From Ciona intestinalis (Eukaryota > Chordata > Ascidiacea > Phlebobranchia > Cionidae), in the NCBI RefSeq assembly GCF_000224145.3, contig NW_004190506.2, forward strand, positions 305,517 through 369,516: a DNA stretch of 64,000 bases, in the 5' to 3' direction. The notes beneath the pieces are model-generated. The model did no database searches and was not told where the DNA came from. It worked only from the letters and a program-made list of their open reading frames with translations. The translations under genes were made by a program, and so were the position numbers. Positions 10,548 to 21,772 of this stretch are shown piece by piece. The first letter of the stretch is position 1. Every line of letters starts with the position of its first letter.

Positions 10548-12529
10548 ATGTCAGAAGTGGAAGAAGACCCCTTTATGCTTATGAATGCTGACGAATTGAA
10601 GATTTACATTGCACAGTTACAAAGGGAATCCGCAAACTCAAGAATTAAGGTAAGACCTCAAGGCTTGTGATGCAATATATATATATATAGTAGGGTAGGG
10701 GAGGGGAAGATGGAACACATAGGTAGAGTTATATCACATATTATTCCATATTTTCAAGTCGTGTTTTTAACAACTAACAGCGCTACTTAGAAACGTAAGG
10801 ATACAGTCATACAATTCTGTAAATAATCTTCGTTCACTACTAAATCGGGCGAGAAAAGAGAATGAAAATGTACCATCTTGTCCGAACCTACTTTATATAG
10901 AATATAAGCCTTGGTGTGAATTTTCAATCAGCGTTTTGCATTGACTTTCCGCGCCTACACGGTGGCGATCCCATAAGAATCACATGAGAATTTAAGCCAG
11001 CAATTGATCGGATGATTTATAGATCGGAACCAATTCTAAAGTAGCATCCAAGTTATCGCAACCTCAGGGGAAGGTAATTAGTCAAGGACTAATTACTCCC
11101 CCTCAGGCGAGCACCTCGCATCACCATATGGAGCATCGGGCGCACTACACCATACCTTCCAACGGTTTAAACAAAAATCGATCACCAGTCGATAACGCGA
11201 ACGCTTTCAGTCTTTAAATTATTGGTTTCATGGCAAATTTATCCAAGTTCGTTTAATGTGCACGTAGTGATAACTCCACTAGTTCTGTTTTTTTTTGGGT
11301 TAAATAAATGAATGTAATTTATTCATCCTTGCGTGGCGGGCAACGGGAGTCTTTATTACACTTTTGTTTCGTTTCATACACCTCGTGCCCGCTTACGAGT
11401 AACCACGTATATAACTTTGTGCCGTGTGAGTTGAACAATGCGCGGTAAGATGTTGTATCGTCGCATTCCCAGTGTATACGCCACTGTTTTCAATACATCA
11501 CATTCGAATAAACAACGTAAATTATTTAAAACTGACATAAACTTATAAAGCGGCTATAGGAGCACTGTACGATCTTTGCGCCAGCAGACACGCAATTTCT
11601 TGGCTGTCACGAATGACAAGGATCGAACAGTGGTGCGCCACACAGAATATTTACCCCAGGAGAATACATGTATGTTGCCCATGTAGACCCGGACTGGCTT
11701 CGGGTTATTATTCTGCCTTTACTGATTGTCTGACGTTATCTCAAGGGCCATGAATAATGTACAAGGTTATACTTATCAGGCATAGACTGAGCTTTTGTGT
11801 ACTGACTTAGTGGCAAGAGTTAAACCCAAAAAACATTCAAAAACCTTAATAAAAAGTATTCACAAATCTTAAACCTTAGCAGAAAAAATCCACAAACTAT
11901 TAATTAAGAGGAATGACTATGATGACCAGCGCTTCTACATCTATGCATAGTTAAATTGGAGACACTACATATGTGTCCTATATTGCATATGCTACATTGC
12001 TGCAGCATACGTTATAAGCGTTGAGGTTTTTAGTATCAGACCTTCTTGGTATTAAAACCATCACTATGTCGAGTACTAGACAAACTGGACATATAATAAT
12101 CGTTTACAAACAAGTGCCAGTGCTTTGGGGACGTTGGAAAGTGAATGAAGTTGTATAAAACAGAACACCCTGTGTTAAACACCTGTAGTTGCTTAGCCAC
12201 GCGAAGATAAATAAGTTATATTCGTGGTAAATCGTAAGTGGGGTGCCGTGTGTGACAGAACACTGGTGTTTTATCCACTACTGCAATGTCATGCGAGGAT
12301 AAACACGCGCATTCATTCAATCACATTATGCTCAACGAAACGCATTACCACATACATAAGAACCCATGTAAGCCAAGACTCTAATCTGCTTTGTGTCTAA
12401 CAGACCTCTGAAGGCAGCAAAGACCTGATGTCGTTCATACAAGACAACACAGCAAACGATCCACTGCTGACCGGTATTGACTCAAAAACGAATCCTTTTA
12501 TAGAAAAAAAGGATTGCATTCTATTCTAG
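10548..12529 (+). CDS. GNG: Heterotrimeric G protein gamma subunit
   Basis: Small 75-aa protein in two exons, 10548-10649 and 12404-12529, phase 0. G-gamma pairs with G-beta and anchors the dimer at the inner plasma membrane through a C-terminal prenyl group (family knowledge). Seen here: an acidic N-terminus, a helix with ADELKIYIAQLQRESANSRI matching the coiled-coil segment that contacts beta, the DPLLTG motif, and the hallmark NPFIEKKDCILF, whose last four residues form a CaaX box. The length equals the usual 68-75 aa. A terminal Phe is less common than Leu in vertebrate gammas and leaves open whether farnesyl or geranylgeranyl is added. The paralogue cannot be assigned. The single intron before TSEGSKDLM holds a MITE and SINE pieces. 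Confidence 0.95.
10682..10905 (-). mobile_element. MITE copy, reverse
   Basis: Diverged reverse member in the gamma gene intron, between tagtagggtaggggagggga and tgtccgaacctacttta. It begins immediately after a short (TA)n run. Confidence 0.75.
11281..12330. repeat. SINE pieces in the gamma intron
   Basis: A reverse SINE tail lies at about 11305-11425 (catccttgcgtggcgggcaa, acacctcgtgcccgcttacg). Forward tail pieces lie at about 12130-12215 and 12225-12320, the last ending in attcattcaatc. The stretch between (about 11440-12130) shows no recognisable gene or repeat. Confidence 0.65.
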
Positions 12530-12590
12530 GATAAATTGAATTCAATATTACGGGTTTCCAAACTGACAATCCGAGTTGAAATGTTCGTTA

Positions 12591-12773
12591 TAATAGGGTG
12601 GGGAAGATGGGACACCTATTTAATTTATTTTCTCGCCCTATTTGGTAGTAAATAAAGAACGTTGAAGAAATTTTAAAACCGACTCCCATAGACAGTTGTT
12701 AATTGTTTAAAACACGATCAGGATATTTGGACATTATATGCTAAAGGTGTCCTATGTTCCCTCATCCTACTAA
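12591..12773 (+). mobile_element. MITE copy
   Basis: Forward member 60 bp downstream of the gamma stop codon, with ends tagggtggggaagatgggac and gtcctatgttccctcatcct. The interior lacks a short piece between gaaattttaaaaccg and actcccatagac. Confidence 0.85.
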
Positions 12774-14089
12774 TGTTTACCTCCTTGGTATCTGTTTGTT
12801 CCGGGTTACCGTACGTTCTGTAAATGCTTATTCTTATACATGTCTTATGACTCTCATTTCAACAAACAGTGTAATATATTCTGCGGGTAGTGGATTCGGC
12901 TGTAATCCAGTCTTGGTTAAAACATAGATTTTTAAAAGCTTTATATAAACCTTCACGTTTTACCCGCATACAATTTAGTATTTTTAAAGCCTTGCAAATA
13001 TTAACAACACGAACCCAAACAAGCAACATTGTGCGAAAGAATATTAAATCCACTACAACGTACAATCTGTATATTTATAACATAACTTATTCCATCTTTT
13101 CACTTACATAGCAAAGTATATTCTCGCCTTTGAAGCAGCATATGGATTCTGTACGCGACCTTAAAGATTATATTTGTTGGGGTAATATGGTTCAATAATA
13201 TGGTTTTTAACATCCCATTTAGTAGTAAACGAAACATATTCACATATTTATAAAACCGTATCCTCATACGACTTTAAAGGAGCGTGGTTAAATGTTAAAG
13301 CACATTTAGGAAATATAAGAATTTATGTGCTAACGGTATCCATCTTACCCCATATTACTATGTATTGTTTCGACGTTACAAAAATAGGCACGTGTCACTG
13401 TGGTTCTTTTATTTAAGTTGCGGGTTACCACCCTATAAATACTTCTGCACGTAAGTTGATGTAACCGTCGTTTTTACAGTATATGCCCAGTCCGTTTATT
13501 CAACCAATCAAATTTAAATAAAACAGCCGTACTTTGAATTATTAGCAAATATAACGTATAGGTTATAGTTACTACTTTATTTTAAACAGCGCAACAAAAC
13601 ATGTTAATTTATATATTTATTTTGTGTTGAATTTAAGCGACTTATTTTCTCCGTGCAAATCTACGTGCGTTAAAGTATTATTAAATGTGTATTATACTTG
13701 AATTTGACCGATGCTGCTTTCGTATGATGGTAAAAAATGTGTATATAGTCAGTCACCAACCGTGTTTTTAACAGTTATGTATAGTATATGTGCATTGCGT
13801 GATAAAATGAGACAAATCACCCTTATATTCGCTTTATTATGAAACAGTATGTCAGCAATTGGCCTACCAAGAACCGCTTAAAATAACTGTAACTTTTCAA
13901 CTCTGGATACCTTACGAGGAAAATAAAATCGTTTGCACCAGGTTTATGGGCTAAGCTTTGGTTCTCAGTTGCGGGTTGTTTAAAAATAACTCTGATTACT
14001 AAGCAAGAACAAGCTTGGGCAGCGCTTACTATCTGTACAAACCACTCTCGTTTAACAACGCGTCATCACTATTTTCTAGGCAAACTGCT

Positions 14090-14320
14090 CCCATTTTGGG
14101 TGTATGTTTTCTTGGGCAAGACACTAAACGGCTATTGCTTCAACCCAGTGGTTACTATAATGGGTTGTCCAAATTATCAGCCATACATAAAAATAATATT
14201 CACGAACAAAGTAGCACACAGTAAGGTGGCACGAGGTGTATGGACACCAGTATTATAACGACTGTCGTTTCCCCGCAACGCGAGGATAAAGTAAGTAACA
14301 TATATTCATATAAATTCGGT
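14090..14320 (+). mobile_element. SINE copy, forward, headless
   Basis: Well-preserved body and tail: gggcaagacactaaacggct, ggttgtccaaattatcagcc, gtggcacgaggtgtatg and acgactgtcgtttcc, ending ataaagtaagtaac. The tRNA-like head is missing, as in most copies here. Confidence 0.8.
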
Positions 14321-15202
14321 GCGTTTGCTGATATGTCTTCAACCCAGAACTTGCGGCATCATAAAAAGATTAATGGATGACAAACTTTTACTCGTATGAC
14401 CTTAATAACGTAGGTTCCCTACTACGAAACGTAGCGACAAGGTAATACATAGGCGATGACGTGGTAATATGACGTTGGAGCTAAGTTAACTAACTTGTAA
14501 CACAGTGCGCCCGTCTTTAACCCAGAGGTTAGTGGTCCGAAGTATTACGCTGCTACCATTGTGGAAAATGATGAAGGTAACGGGCCAAGAAGGTAAAGGT
14601 CCCACTTTTGAACTCTACATTTCGCCAGCGCTCAGTTAACTAGAAACCAATAGCCCGTGTATTCCATTCACTCAGTAGACTTGTATTACGACATTTCCCT
14701 CAGTTTAAAATTGAACAAAACGGTGACAGCTCACAAGCAAATAATATCGCTAAAATATACCTATTGGGCATTGCTTTGCCCGTGTTTCATCATCATAGCA
14801 GACGTAATAGTCGTTTTTATCTAAGGCAGCAGAAATATTGCACTCTATCTGTTAAAGGGTGTAGCAACTTACGTCAGCATTTACGTCATTATTTGGTTTC
14901 CATGGCAATATAGAAATACTATACATTAATATTGCTGTGTGTTGGCCCTATATTTTATACCAACACAGTAATTTCGACAAATAAATAATAATTATTATGT
15001 CAGCAGCCGGTAGTTACTGCAGGCAAACATACGGTCTCCTATACGTTGATTTAACCGATATATCGGCTAATTTTAAACCCTATTTCGTCATGTGATTTAA
15101 CAGCGGTCAATTTTTAAAATATAAAAGCGAAATTCAGTTAAGGAAACAGTAGTTGCTCATGTTTACTGTAGACAAGATGCACCAGCAGATAAAAGTTTTG
15201 GA

Positions 15203-18200
15203 TTATTTTGAAGTCTTTTTTTCCCTTGCTTCCTTCTGCTTCTTACCCATATAAGACTGTGCCATTGAATTGACGATAGAAACCACGAAATAAAGAACCA
15301 TTGCGATGATTAATTTCTCGAAGAACCACTGCAGCCAGCTTTCCGACTGTCAAGTATATACACATAAGGATACGAGTTTGAACATTTTTTTGGGGGAATT
15401 TGTAAGTGTTGTTGTGTTGAATTAAGACATTAACATAACACGTATATTATATACTTAATTTGGAGCAATTTTGAACGTTTTGAAATAATATTAAAGGGCG
15501 TTGATGTTGTAGATAGTTTTATTATAATAGCAGTTTATATATATGTGGAATTGTAAGATTATCAATTAGACTTCTTACGTTCTATATAAATTATACCACT
15601 CTCCCAACCATTATACACTAATTAGTAATTAATAGGAACCTTTTTAATTGACATCTGATTGCACCTGCTTTAAAAATCAATACGCCACATGCTTACATCA
15701 ATCAATGCAAATATAGACGCAAGCAAACGAACGTATGTGTGTTTTGCTTTCAATAAATACGCCACGTATTTCCGTACAGTTTAGTAAAGTCTGTTTATTT
15801 TATAAACATTGTTTTAATATCTATTACGTAGCTACAATTACAATCCATTACCTATTTCCATGTAGGTTCGTATAAACGCACTTTCAATTAAGCTTTCTAC
15901 AGCGACGGTAATTAAACAAAACATATGACAACGTATGCTGGTGTGTATCTGGTGCTACGAAAACACAACATTTTTTTTTAAACTTATAAAACTAAAAAAT
16001 ACAATTCTTGTATCTGTTTCGCCGTATATAGGTTTATATCATTCTCGTTTAAGCCGTATGTTTTTTGTTTAAAATAAAATTCTATGTTAAAAATAGCTGT
16101 ATAACCTTTGCCGTATATAGAATTTTATCGATAAATTTTAAGTGATTTTTGTTTAAAAATTCTTTTTAGCTTTGACTTTGGTTTAAAAGCGACAGTTTTA
16201 AAAAAATTCTAAGAGGGCTCTCAAAACCAATCGTATTGGCGTCGCCGGGTTATAGATTTATGTGAGTGTCGCTATAATAAACTACACACGTCAACACACA
16301 AATGCACTTACCGTGGCTATGTGTGTACCAGGTTTATGATGAAGGTTTTCCTTTTGCTTTTTAAGAAAATCTTTAAAGGGCAGTTGCATAGAAGTGCCAA
16401 TCACCGGTAAGTATCTGGGCCAAAAGAATTTTGTTTAAAGTGACAATTTAAAACGTAGTGATAAATATACGGGGAATAAATTATGCATGGTGTGTGACAT
16501 TATGGAAGGGACCTTGAAATATATTTATCGTATGAACGAATATATGACTGACGCTGTTTATCCTTGAGTGGCAGGGCAACGATAGTTGTTTAAAACGGGT
16601 GTTCTGTTTCATACAGCTTGTGCCCGCTTACAAGTTACCATGTATGTAATTTTTATCCTCGTGTGGCAGGGCAAGGACAGTCGCATGAGTATAGTACTGT
16701 GCGGTAGGATCGGAATTCCATATTTCCTGTGTTTGAACAATTAACAACTTACTTTCAGAGTCGAGTGGCTATAGTTATATATTTCTGTAAAAAAATGTTC
16801 GTGTACAACCAAATGGGATAATAAAGCAAAACAAAACATTTCCCATCATTCCCCAACCTACTGTACATAGAATTTTATATCTTACCCGATCCAATCGACG
16901 AGCATTTCAACATGGTGCTTGCTGAATGTCATGACCACGAATATCTGCTGTATGTGCATTTTGATCACAGCTTTGCCGATCAATGTGGCGCCGAAAAACG
17001 TCCAAAACGGGACGAGGAAATGACCGCATGTTATACCAGCTAAGTCAAACAAAGGGTTTGGGATCTAGAAAGGAAAAGTGTTTGGTTTATAGATTGTTGC
17101 TATATGGTAGACAAGATGCTGGTAAAATGAAAGTTCCATTTACATTTTTACTAAAAAAGTTGTTTAATTATTATTTTGGTTGCATTTTTCTTTGTATTTT
17201 CTCAACTCATTAGGCTTAGTTACCACAGTAACATGAAGGAGTTAATGTAACTTGTACTTCTATTCTATATGGGTGGGGTCCTGCAGGGTGTCCTACCATG
17301 GTGACTTGGGGTTTAGATCACAGTTGACCCATTACCCAAACATTGTATATGTAGTATATTATATACATTCTATTATTTTATTCTATATAGGTGCGGTCCT
17401 ACAGCGTGGCATCCCATGGCACACAAGAGTTAGTGCAAGATTTGGTAGCTCGTACTTACTGAAGCACAAAGTAGGATCCCGAAAAATCCGACTCTTTGAA
17501 CCAACTTCTTCATCGCTAGTTTTGCTCTCGTGGAGATCGAGTTATCACCATCCGGATGATCCTCGAACATCTCAGCAGCTTCCTCATAATCTTCATCATC
17601 GGGATCAATCCCGGACAACGTGGCAGCTCGTGCCATGAAGTAAGGGGGAAGTTCGCCTATAGCTGTGCCAGCACCCTTGAAAGATTAAGAAAGTTAATTA
17701 TTAACAATCCGGTAAGGATCTGCTGCCATGAAAAGTAACAGACAAAAATCAAGTGCAACCATTTGTATAATAAAGCATATTTTGCCTTTGGCTAAATGGC
17801 ATGTCAGTCTCTTATTTACATTGGATCAATTGGTTGAAGTCGTCCCACTCTCAGCACCAGATCAGAGTTAGATTTGCGGAATTCATTACAAGTTATTACA
17901 GCCTATAACCTATAATGGCATATTGTGTTGGTGTATTGCCGTTAAGTGTCTTAGCGGTGCCAAACTCCATGGAAAAAAGATTGAATGAATGCGTTGCTTT
18001 TATTAAGAGAATGAGAGGTACCAGACTTATTGCAATAAGTCGTTTTAATCCTAATTTACCAAACTTTTTTTACGGCCTTAAAAGACTCACCCACATAAAA
18101 GCTTCTAACCGAACTTTACTGATAATGGTCCATATACTCATAGTGGGTTCAGTTTCTTCAGGACATATAATCCTGGGAGAGAAAGGGATATAATTTAAAT

Positions 18201-20775
18201 TAGTTTAATAATAGGGAAGTGGTAAATAATTGCATGAATGTAGCTAATTTATCCTTCTGGGGTCGAAAAAGACAGTCATTATGGTAGGGGTGTTTTCACA
18301 ACAGTGGTTATAGTAGGGGACAGGGGTGTTTTGTTTCATACACCTTGTACACGTTTACAAGTTACCACACACGTAGCTTTGTGGGTGATTTTTGGGGGTA
18401 TTTTCTTGTTAATGTATGGCTGACAATTTGGACAACTCATAAGTGACCACTGGGTTGAAGCAATTGCAGGTCTTGTTTAAAAAAAAGCTATTTTTTCAAA
18501 TAACGTGTTTTATTTTTTTAGATATGATATATTTTAATTTTTATATGTTCAAAGTAAAATTGACCAAATAAACTCACTGGTCTGGGAATAAAATAAAGAA
18601 TAAACTTATTCATCCTCTCATGACGTGGCAACTACAGTCATTATAAGACGGATGTTCTGTTTCATACATAAAACTGATCCAATAAACTTACTGGTCTGGG
18701 TAGGGGGGTTGAGGGAAGTTGACGGACATGCATTCGAACGCAGCCAGTGTCACTGCAGCTATATGAGGTCCCAGGTAAAGTAGGAAAGTGTGAAGACCTG
18801 TTCCTAACCCCACAGAAGACAAGATACCGAGTCCAACCCAGTATCCACACCATGCTATAACTTTGCTCCATGAACTGAAATACTAATATAAAGAACATTG
18901 TTATTATTAAGCAAATAATGTTGTTTTAAAACTGATACAATTAAACACAGAAGCTTTCATACACAATGTAACATAAACATACCATAAGTTGTGAATTTTT
19001 ATTTAAAGTTTTTATAAATATATCTAAATTAGAGCTGCAACCATTTGCGCCATGTTTTTAAAACACAGGTGAGGTAGTGATAGTTAAACACACATTTCTG
19101 TGAAAAAAACTAACTTATTAGTTCTAACTTTTACTGATTAATGCCGTGTAGAAAATTGCAGAGTTTTTGAACAAAAAATGAATCAGAGTTTAAATAGAAG
19201 AATGTAACTTTGTAACTGTCACATATTTCATCATATAGTTAAAACACTCTGGTCTGTCCATTTTAAAATTCAATCAGGCTTGGCAGTTTTTTGGAAAATG
19301 TTTATTTAGTTACAGGCCTGCCCACCCACCACCCCAAGTTTGGTGCCTGTGAGTTGAGCATATCAGCTTACCTCAGAATGCGGTCCTTGCGTCACACACA
19401 ACAAATATGTAAGTATTGATAAAATGGTAAAAACTGCAACAGTGAGTTTCTTTTCTCTCAATCTGAAAGTTAAATATGACTTTACAACAAGAACGGTAGA
19501 AAAATTAAATATAATAAATTATAAATTACAAACAAACTAGCCAACTGCAGTAGACTGGATAATTCGATCTAAATAAGAGACTGACAATGTCATTCAGGTG
19601 AAATATAAATATAAAGAGATATATATATCTTTTATTAAACAAAGGTGAAAAACAAAAAAACATTTTTTTACTTTAAACCTCGTGCCAGCTTACGAGTTAC
19701 CATGTACTTTGTGGATGATTGTTTTTTATTAATGTTATTTTTATGCATGGCTGACAGTGACAACCCATTAGTGACCACTAAGTTAAAGGCAGGAGTGCTA
19801 ACCGCAGTGCCACTGGTTGAGAAATAGATTATAAGATCTGGTTTCGGTTTAAACAGGGAATTATTCTAGGAAATGTATATCTAATATTATAAACATTCTT
19901 CTACGTGGGACAACATAGAAGCTTAATAAATGGTCAAAAGTTTAAAATGCTGATAACAATAATATTTGTGTGGAACTATAGAACATTGGTTCCTAATCTT
20001 AATCAGTGGTGCAAATAGACACTTTTAAATTGGAGGTTCTGATTTTCAACCATATATGAATGAACAAAAAGTGTACTAGTACGTTAAAAAGAACATTAAA
20101 CCACTATTGACCTTAAATTAAACCATTAAATCATCCACAGTTACATCGAAAAATGATCATTTAAAGTAACTATGCTATAAAATACAATATCATACTTTAT
20201 TGATGCTTTGTGTAACTTTGAAATGCATTCTAAAGTAAAATACTGCAGTGTAGTAATCGGCTGCTTCCAAATAACAAGTTTACTTCTTTCTTCTCGATCT
20301 TTTTGCTTCAACTCTTGCATTACAGTGTCGTGCGCTAAACGTGATGAACCTGCACAGATGCTTAGGTTATATTTTAAAAATCATGACAAAGTAAAATACA
20401 TGGTAACTCGTAAGTTGGCACAAGGTGTATGAATACCAGTGTTATGATTAGTAATTACTAAATCAAACTAAAAAAATGAACATTTAACAATAAATTTATA
20501 TTAAATATATATATATATATATATAGATAGCCTACATCCGGTAATTGCTAGAATAAAGTCACTGTATACATAAGATGTTTCTTGTAAGCCTATAACGAAC
20601 CATTTAACTTATTATTCCCCATTTCCTCCTCTTCAATAACAAGACGAAGCTCTTCTCCAACCCTTGGATGTTCAATGATGGAGTTCGGATCAACGATGGT
20701 TGGAAGCAACGACTTTGAACGAATTGAAGATATTTTGTTGATGCTGTTTACGATTAAAAGCTTACAATAATTCAT
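15203..20775 (-). CDS. VMP1: Vacuole membrane protein 1 (VMP1)
   Basis: ER multi-pass protein of the VTT (SNARE-associated/DedA) superfamily. Family knowledge: phospholipid scrambling, autophagosome formation, ER contact sites. Exons in transcript order: 20766-20775, 20196-20349, 19372-19462, 18692-18882, 18091-18172, 17460-17675, 16886-17064, 16312-16414, 15203-15346. Phases agree, 1170 nt, 389 aa (human about 406). Seen: basic N-terminus then [89 protein letters not shown] and [19 protein letters not shown] (the VTT core); [20 protein letters not shown]; lysine-rich end. The first exon is the weak point. An ATG directly follows an AG at 20776-20777, and only 10 nt precede the gtaagc donor. 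Starting at the Met at 20320 would give about 376 aa, and reading through the donor opens a 61-codon frame ending at 20590. Confidence 0.95.
16695..16868 (-). mobile_element. MITE copy, reverse, diverged
   Basis: Reverse family member in a VMP1 intron, recognised by gtgcggtaggatcgg, gtttgaacaattaacaactt and cccatcattccccaacctac. A reverse SINE tail precedes it (about 16555-16690). Confidence 0.65.
17255..17435 (+). repeat. Two third-repeat copies in a VMP1 intron
   Basis: Forward copies beginning ctattctatatgggtggggt (about 17259-17346) and ttctatataggtgcggtcct (about 17380-17425). The second is cut short about 25 bp before the donor site of the VMP1 exon at 17460. Confidence 0.65.
18235..18480 (-). 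mobile_element. SINE copy, reverse
   Basis: Long reverse copy in a VMP1 intron, with tatggtaggggtgttttcac, tcatacaccttgtac, acgtagctttgtgggtgatt, ggctgacaatttggacaact and gtgaccactgggttgaagca. There is a small internal duplication in the cagtcattatgg segment. Confidence 0.8.
18548..18700 (-). repeat. SINE fragment flanked by a duplicated VMP1 splice donor
   Basis: A SINE tail piece (about 18595-18665) sits between two ~30 bp near-repeats, 18555-18583 (caaataaactcactggtctg) and 18672-18702 (caataaacttactggtctgg). Read on the minus strand, each is the end of VMP1 exon 4 plus a GT donor (gtgagt and gtaagt). The higher-coordinate copy is the one joined in the VMP1 model. The arrangement fits a target-site duplication or a local duplication made at insertion. 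Confidence 0.7.
19675..19830 (-). mobile_element. SINE copy, reverse
   Basis: Reverse body and tail in a VMP1 intron: cgtgccagcttacgagttac, ggctgacagtgacaaccc, ttagtgaccactaagttaaa. It ends close to the tRNA-proximal side (gtgccactggttgagaa). A short forward tail fragment lies at about 20390-20445. Confidence 0.7.
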
Positions 20776-21772
20776 CTAGCAAACATGTAGTCAAAAAAAA
20801 ACAAAATACAGTTATAGAAAGGTCAGAACGGTAAATATAGTAAGCACAGGGGTAGTTTTAAATTTTCCACCTAGAAAAAAACAAATTTTCACCAGACAAG
20901 GCATTGTTAAACAATGTTGCTCTACTTTAAAGACTTGATTTATAATTGGCAAAACAAGGGGTCATTTAGGTTTTAGCGTTTGGCAGAACATTGTTTACTA
21001 TTACCAATATTTTATATGACAAAGAGTGTTCTTTGTTTAAATCCTTATATAAAAGGCCCTTTCCAATCTGTTTGCCCATTTTATTATACTCTTTACTCTT
21101 ATGATCTTTATGTAAATTGTCAAAAATAGAACTGCATAGTTAAAAACAGCAAAACTACACTGAAAGCTAATATAAAACACAGTCAAGTACAGATATAATT
21201 AGACCACCACTTACAGTTTCTGTAAAAAACAATGGTGTTGAAATTAGGTTGAGAGATTCGTCAGTTCAAAGTCCACAAGTCAGCGGATTTAGAAGTAGAA
21301 AAAGGTTGGCAGAAGTAAACAACTCAATCTCAGTTTGAATTTACTCAGCGGGTTACAGACCTGTATTAAGACCAAACATTGGCTCTACGGTAAATATATA
21401 AACAAAGTTAAAACACGTTTACAAATCGGAATTGCTGATTCACGTTATTTTGAAAACGTCACGCGAAAGTAAGAGAGCATAGCACTAATGAAAGGACATT
21501 AACTAGAAAACTTCCCAAATTTTCTATTAATTGCGTTGCCTCATAAAAGCAATTTGATTTTGCCATAAACATTATAAAATATTAAAATATAATTCAAAAA
21601 TAAACTAAAACTATCGAAATTTACGAACAAAATTGTTTAATGCCTGTAAATATTTAAATCTGATTTATTTAAGTTTTCTATGTTTTAGCACGCATGACTT
21701 AGCTTGCTACGCATGAATAAACCCTTAGGTATAATACAAAATTTTAGCTGAAGCCAGTCTAATGCTAAAAGC
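20776..21772. promoter_or_regulatory. Divergent spacer between VMP1 and MRPS30
   Basis: About 1 kb separates the two start codons, which point away from each other, so both promoters should lie here. The sequence is AT-rich and free of the MITE and SINE families that crowd the rest of the window, which may reflect constraint. No TATA box or specific operator can be supported. On the minus strand a T-rich tract ends in AG directly at the VMP1 ATG. Confidence 0.5.

Larger units (their letters stand above)
12530..15202. other. Spacer between the gamma gene and VMP1 (tail to tail)
   Basis: Convergent intergenic region. Contains a MITE at 12591-12773, a diverged MITE at 13176-13365 and a forward SINE at about 14090-14320. 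The remaining AT-rich sequence should include both 3'UTRs. No exon could be recognised on either strand. Frames around 12859-13111 are open on both strands but have no coding character I can support. Confidence 0.55.

Noticed and set aside
17915..18193. 92-codon plus-strand frame
   Set aside because: It overlaps antisense to a conserved VMP1 exon (18091-18172).
20590..20775. 61-codon minus-strand frame at the VMP1 start as a separate gene
   Set aside because: It starts at the VMP1 start codon but runs through a good donor. More likely intronic, or an alternative VMP1 N-terminus, than an independent gene.
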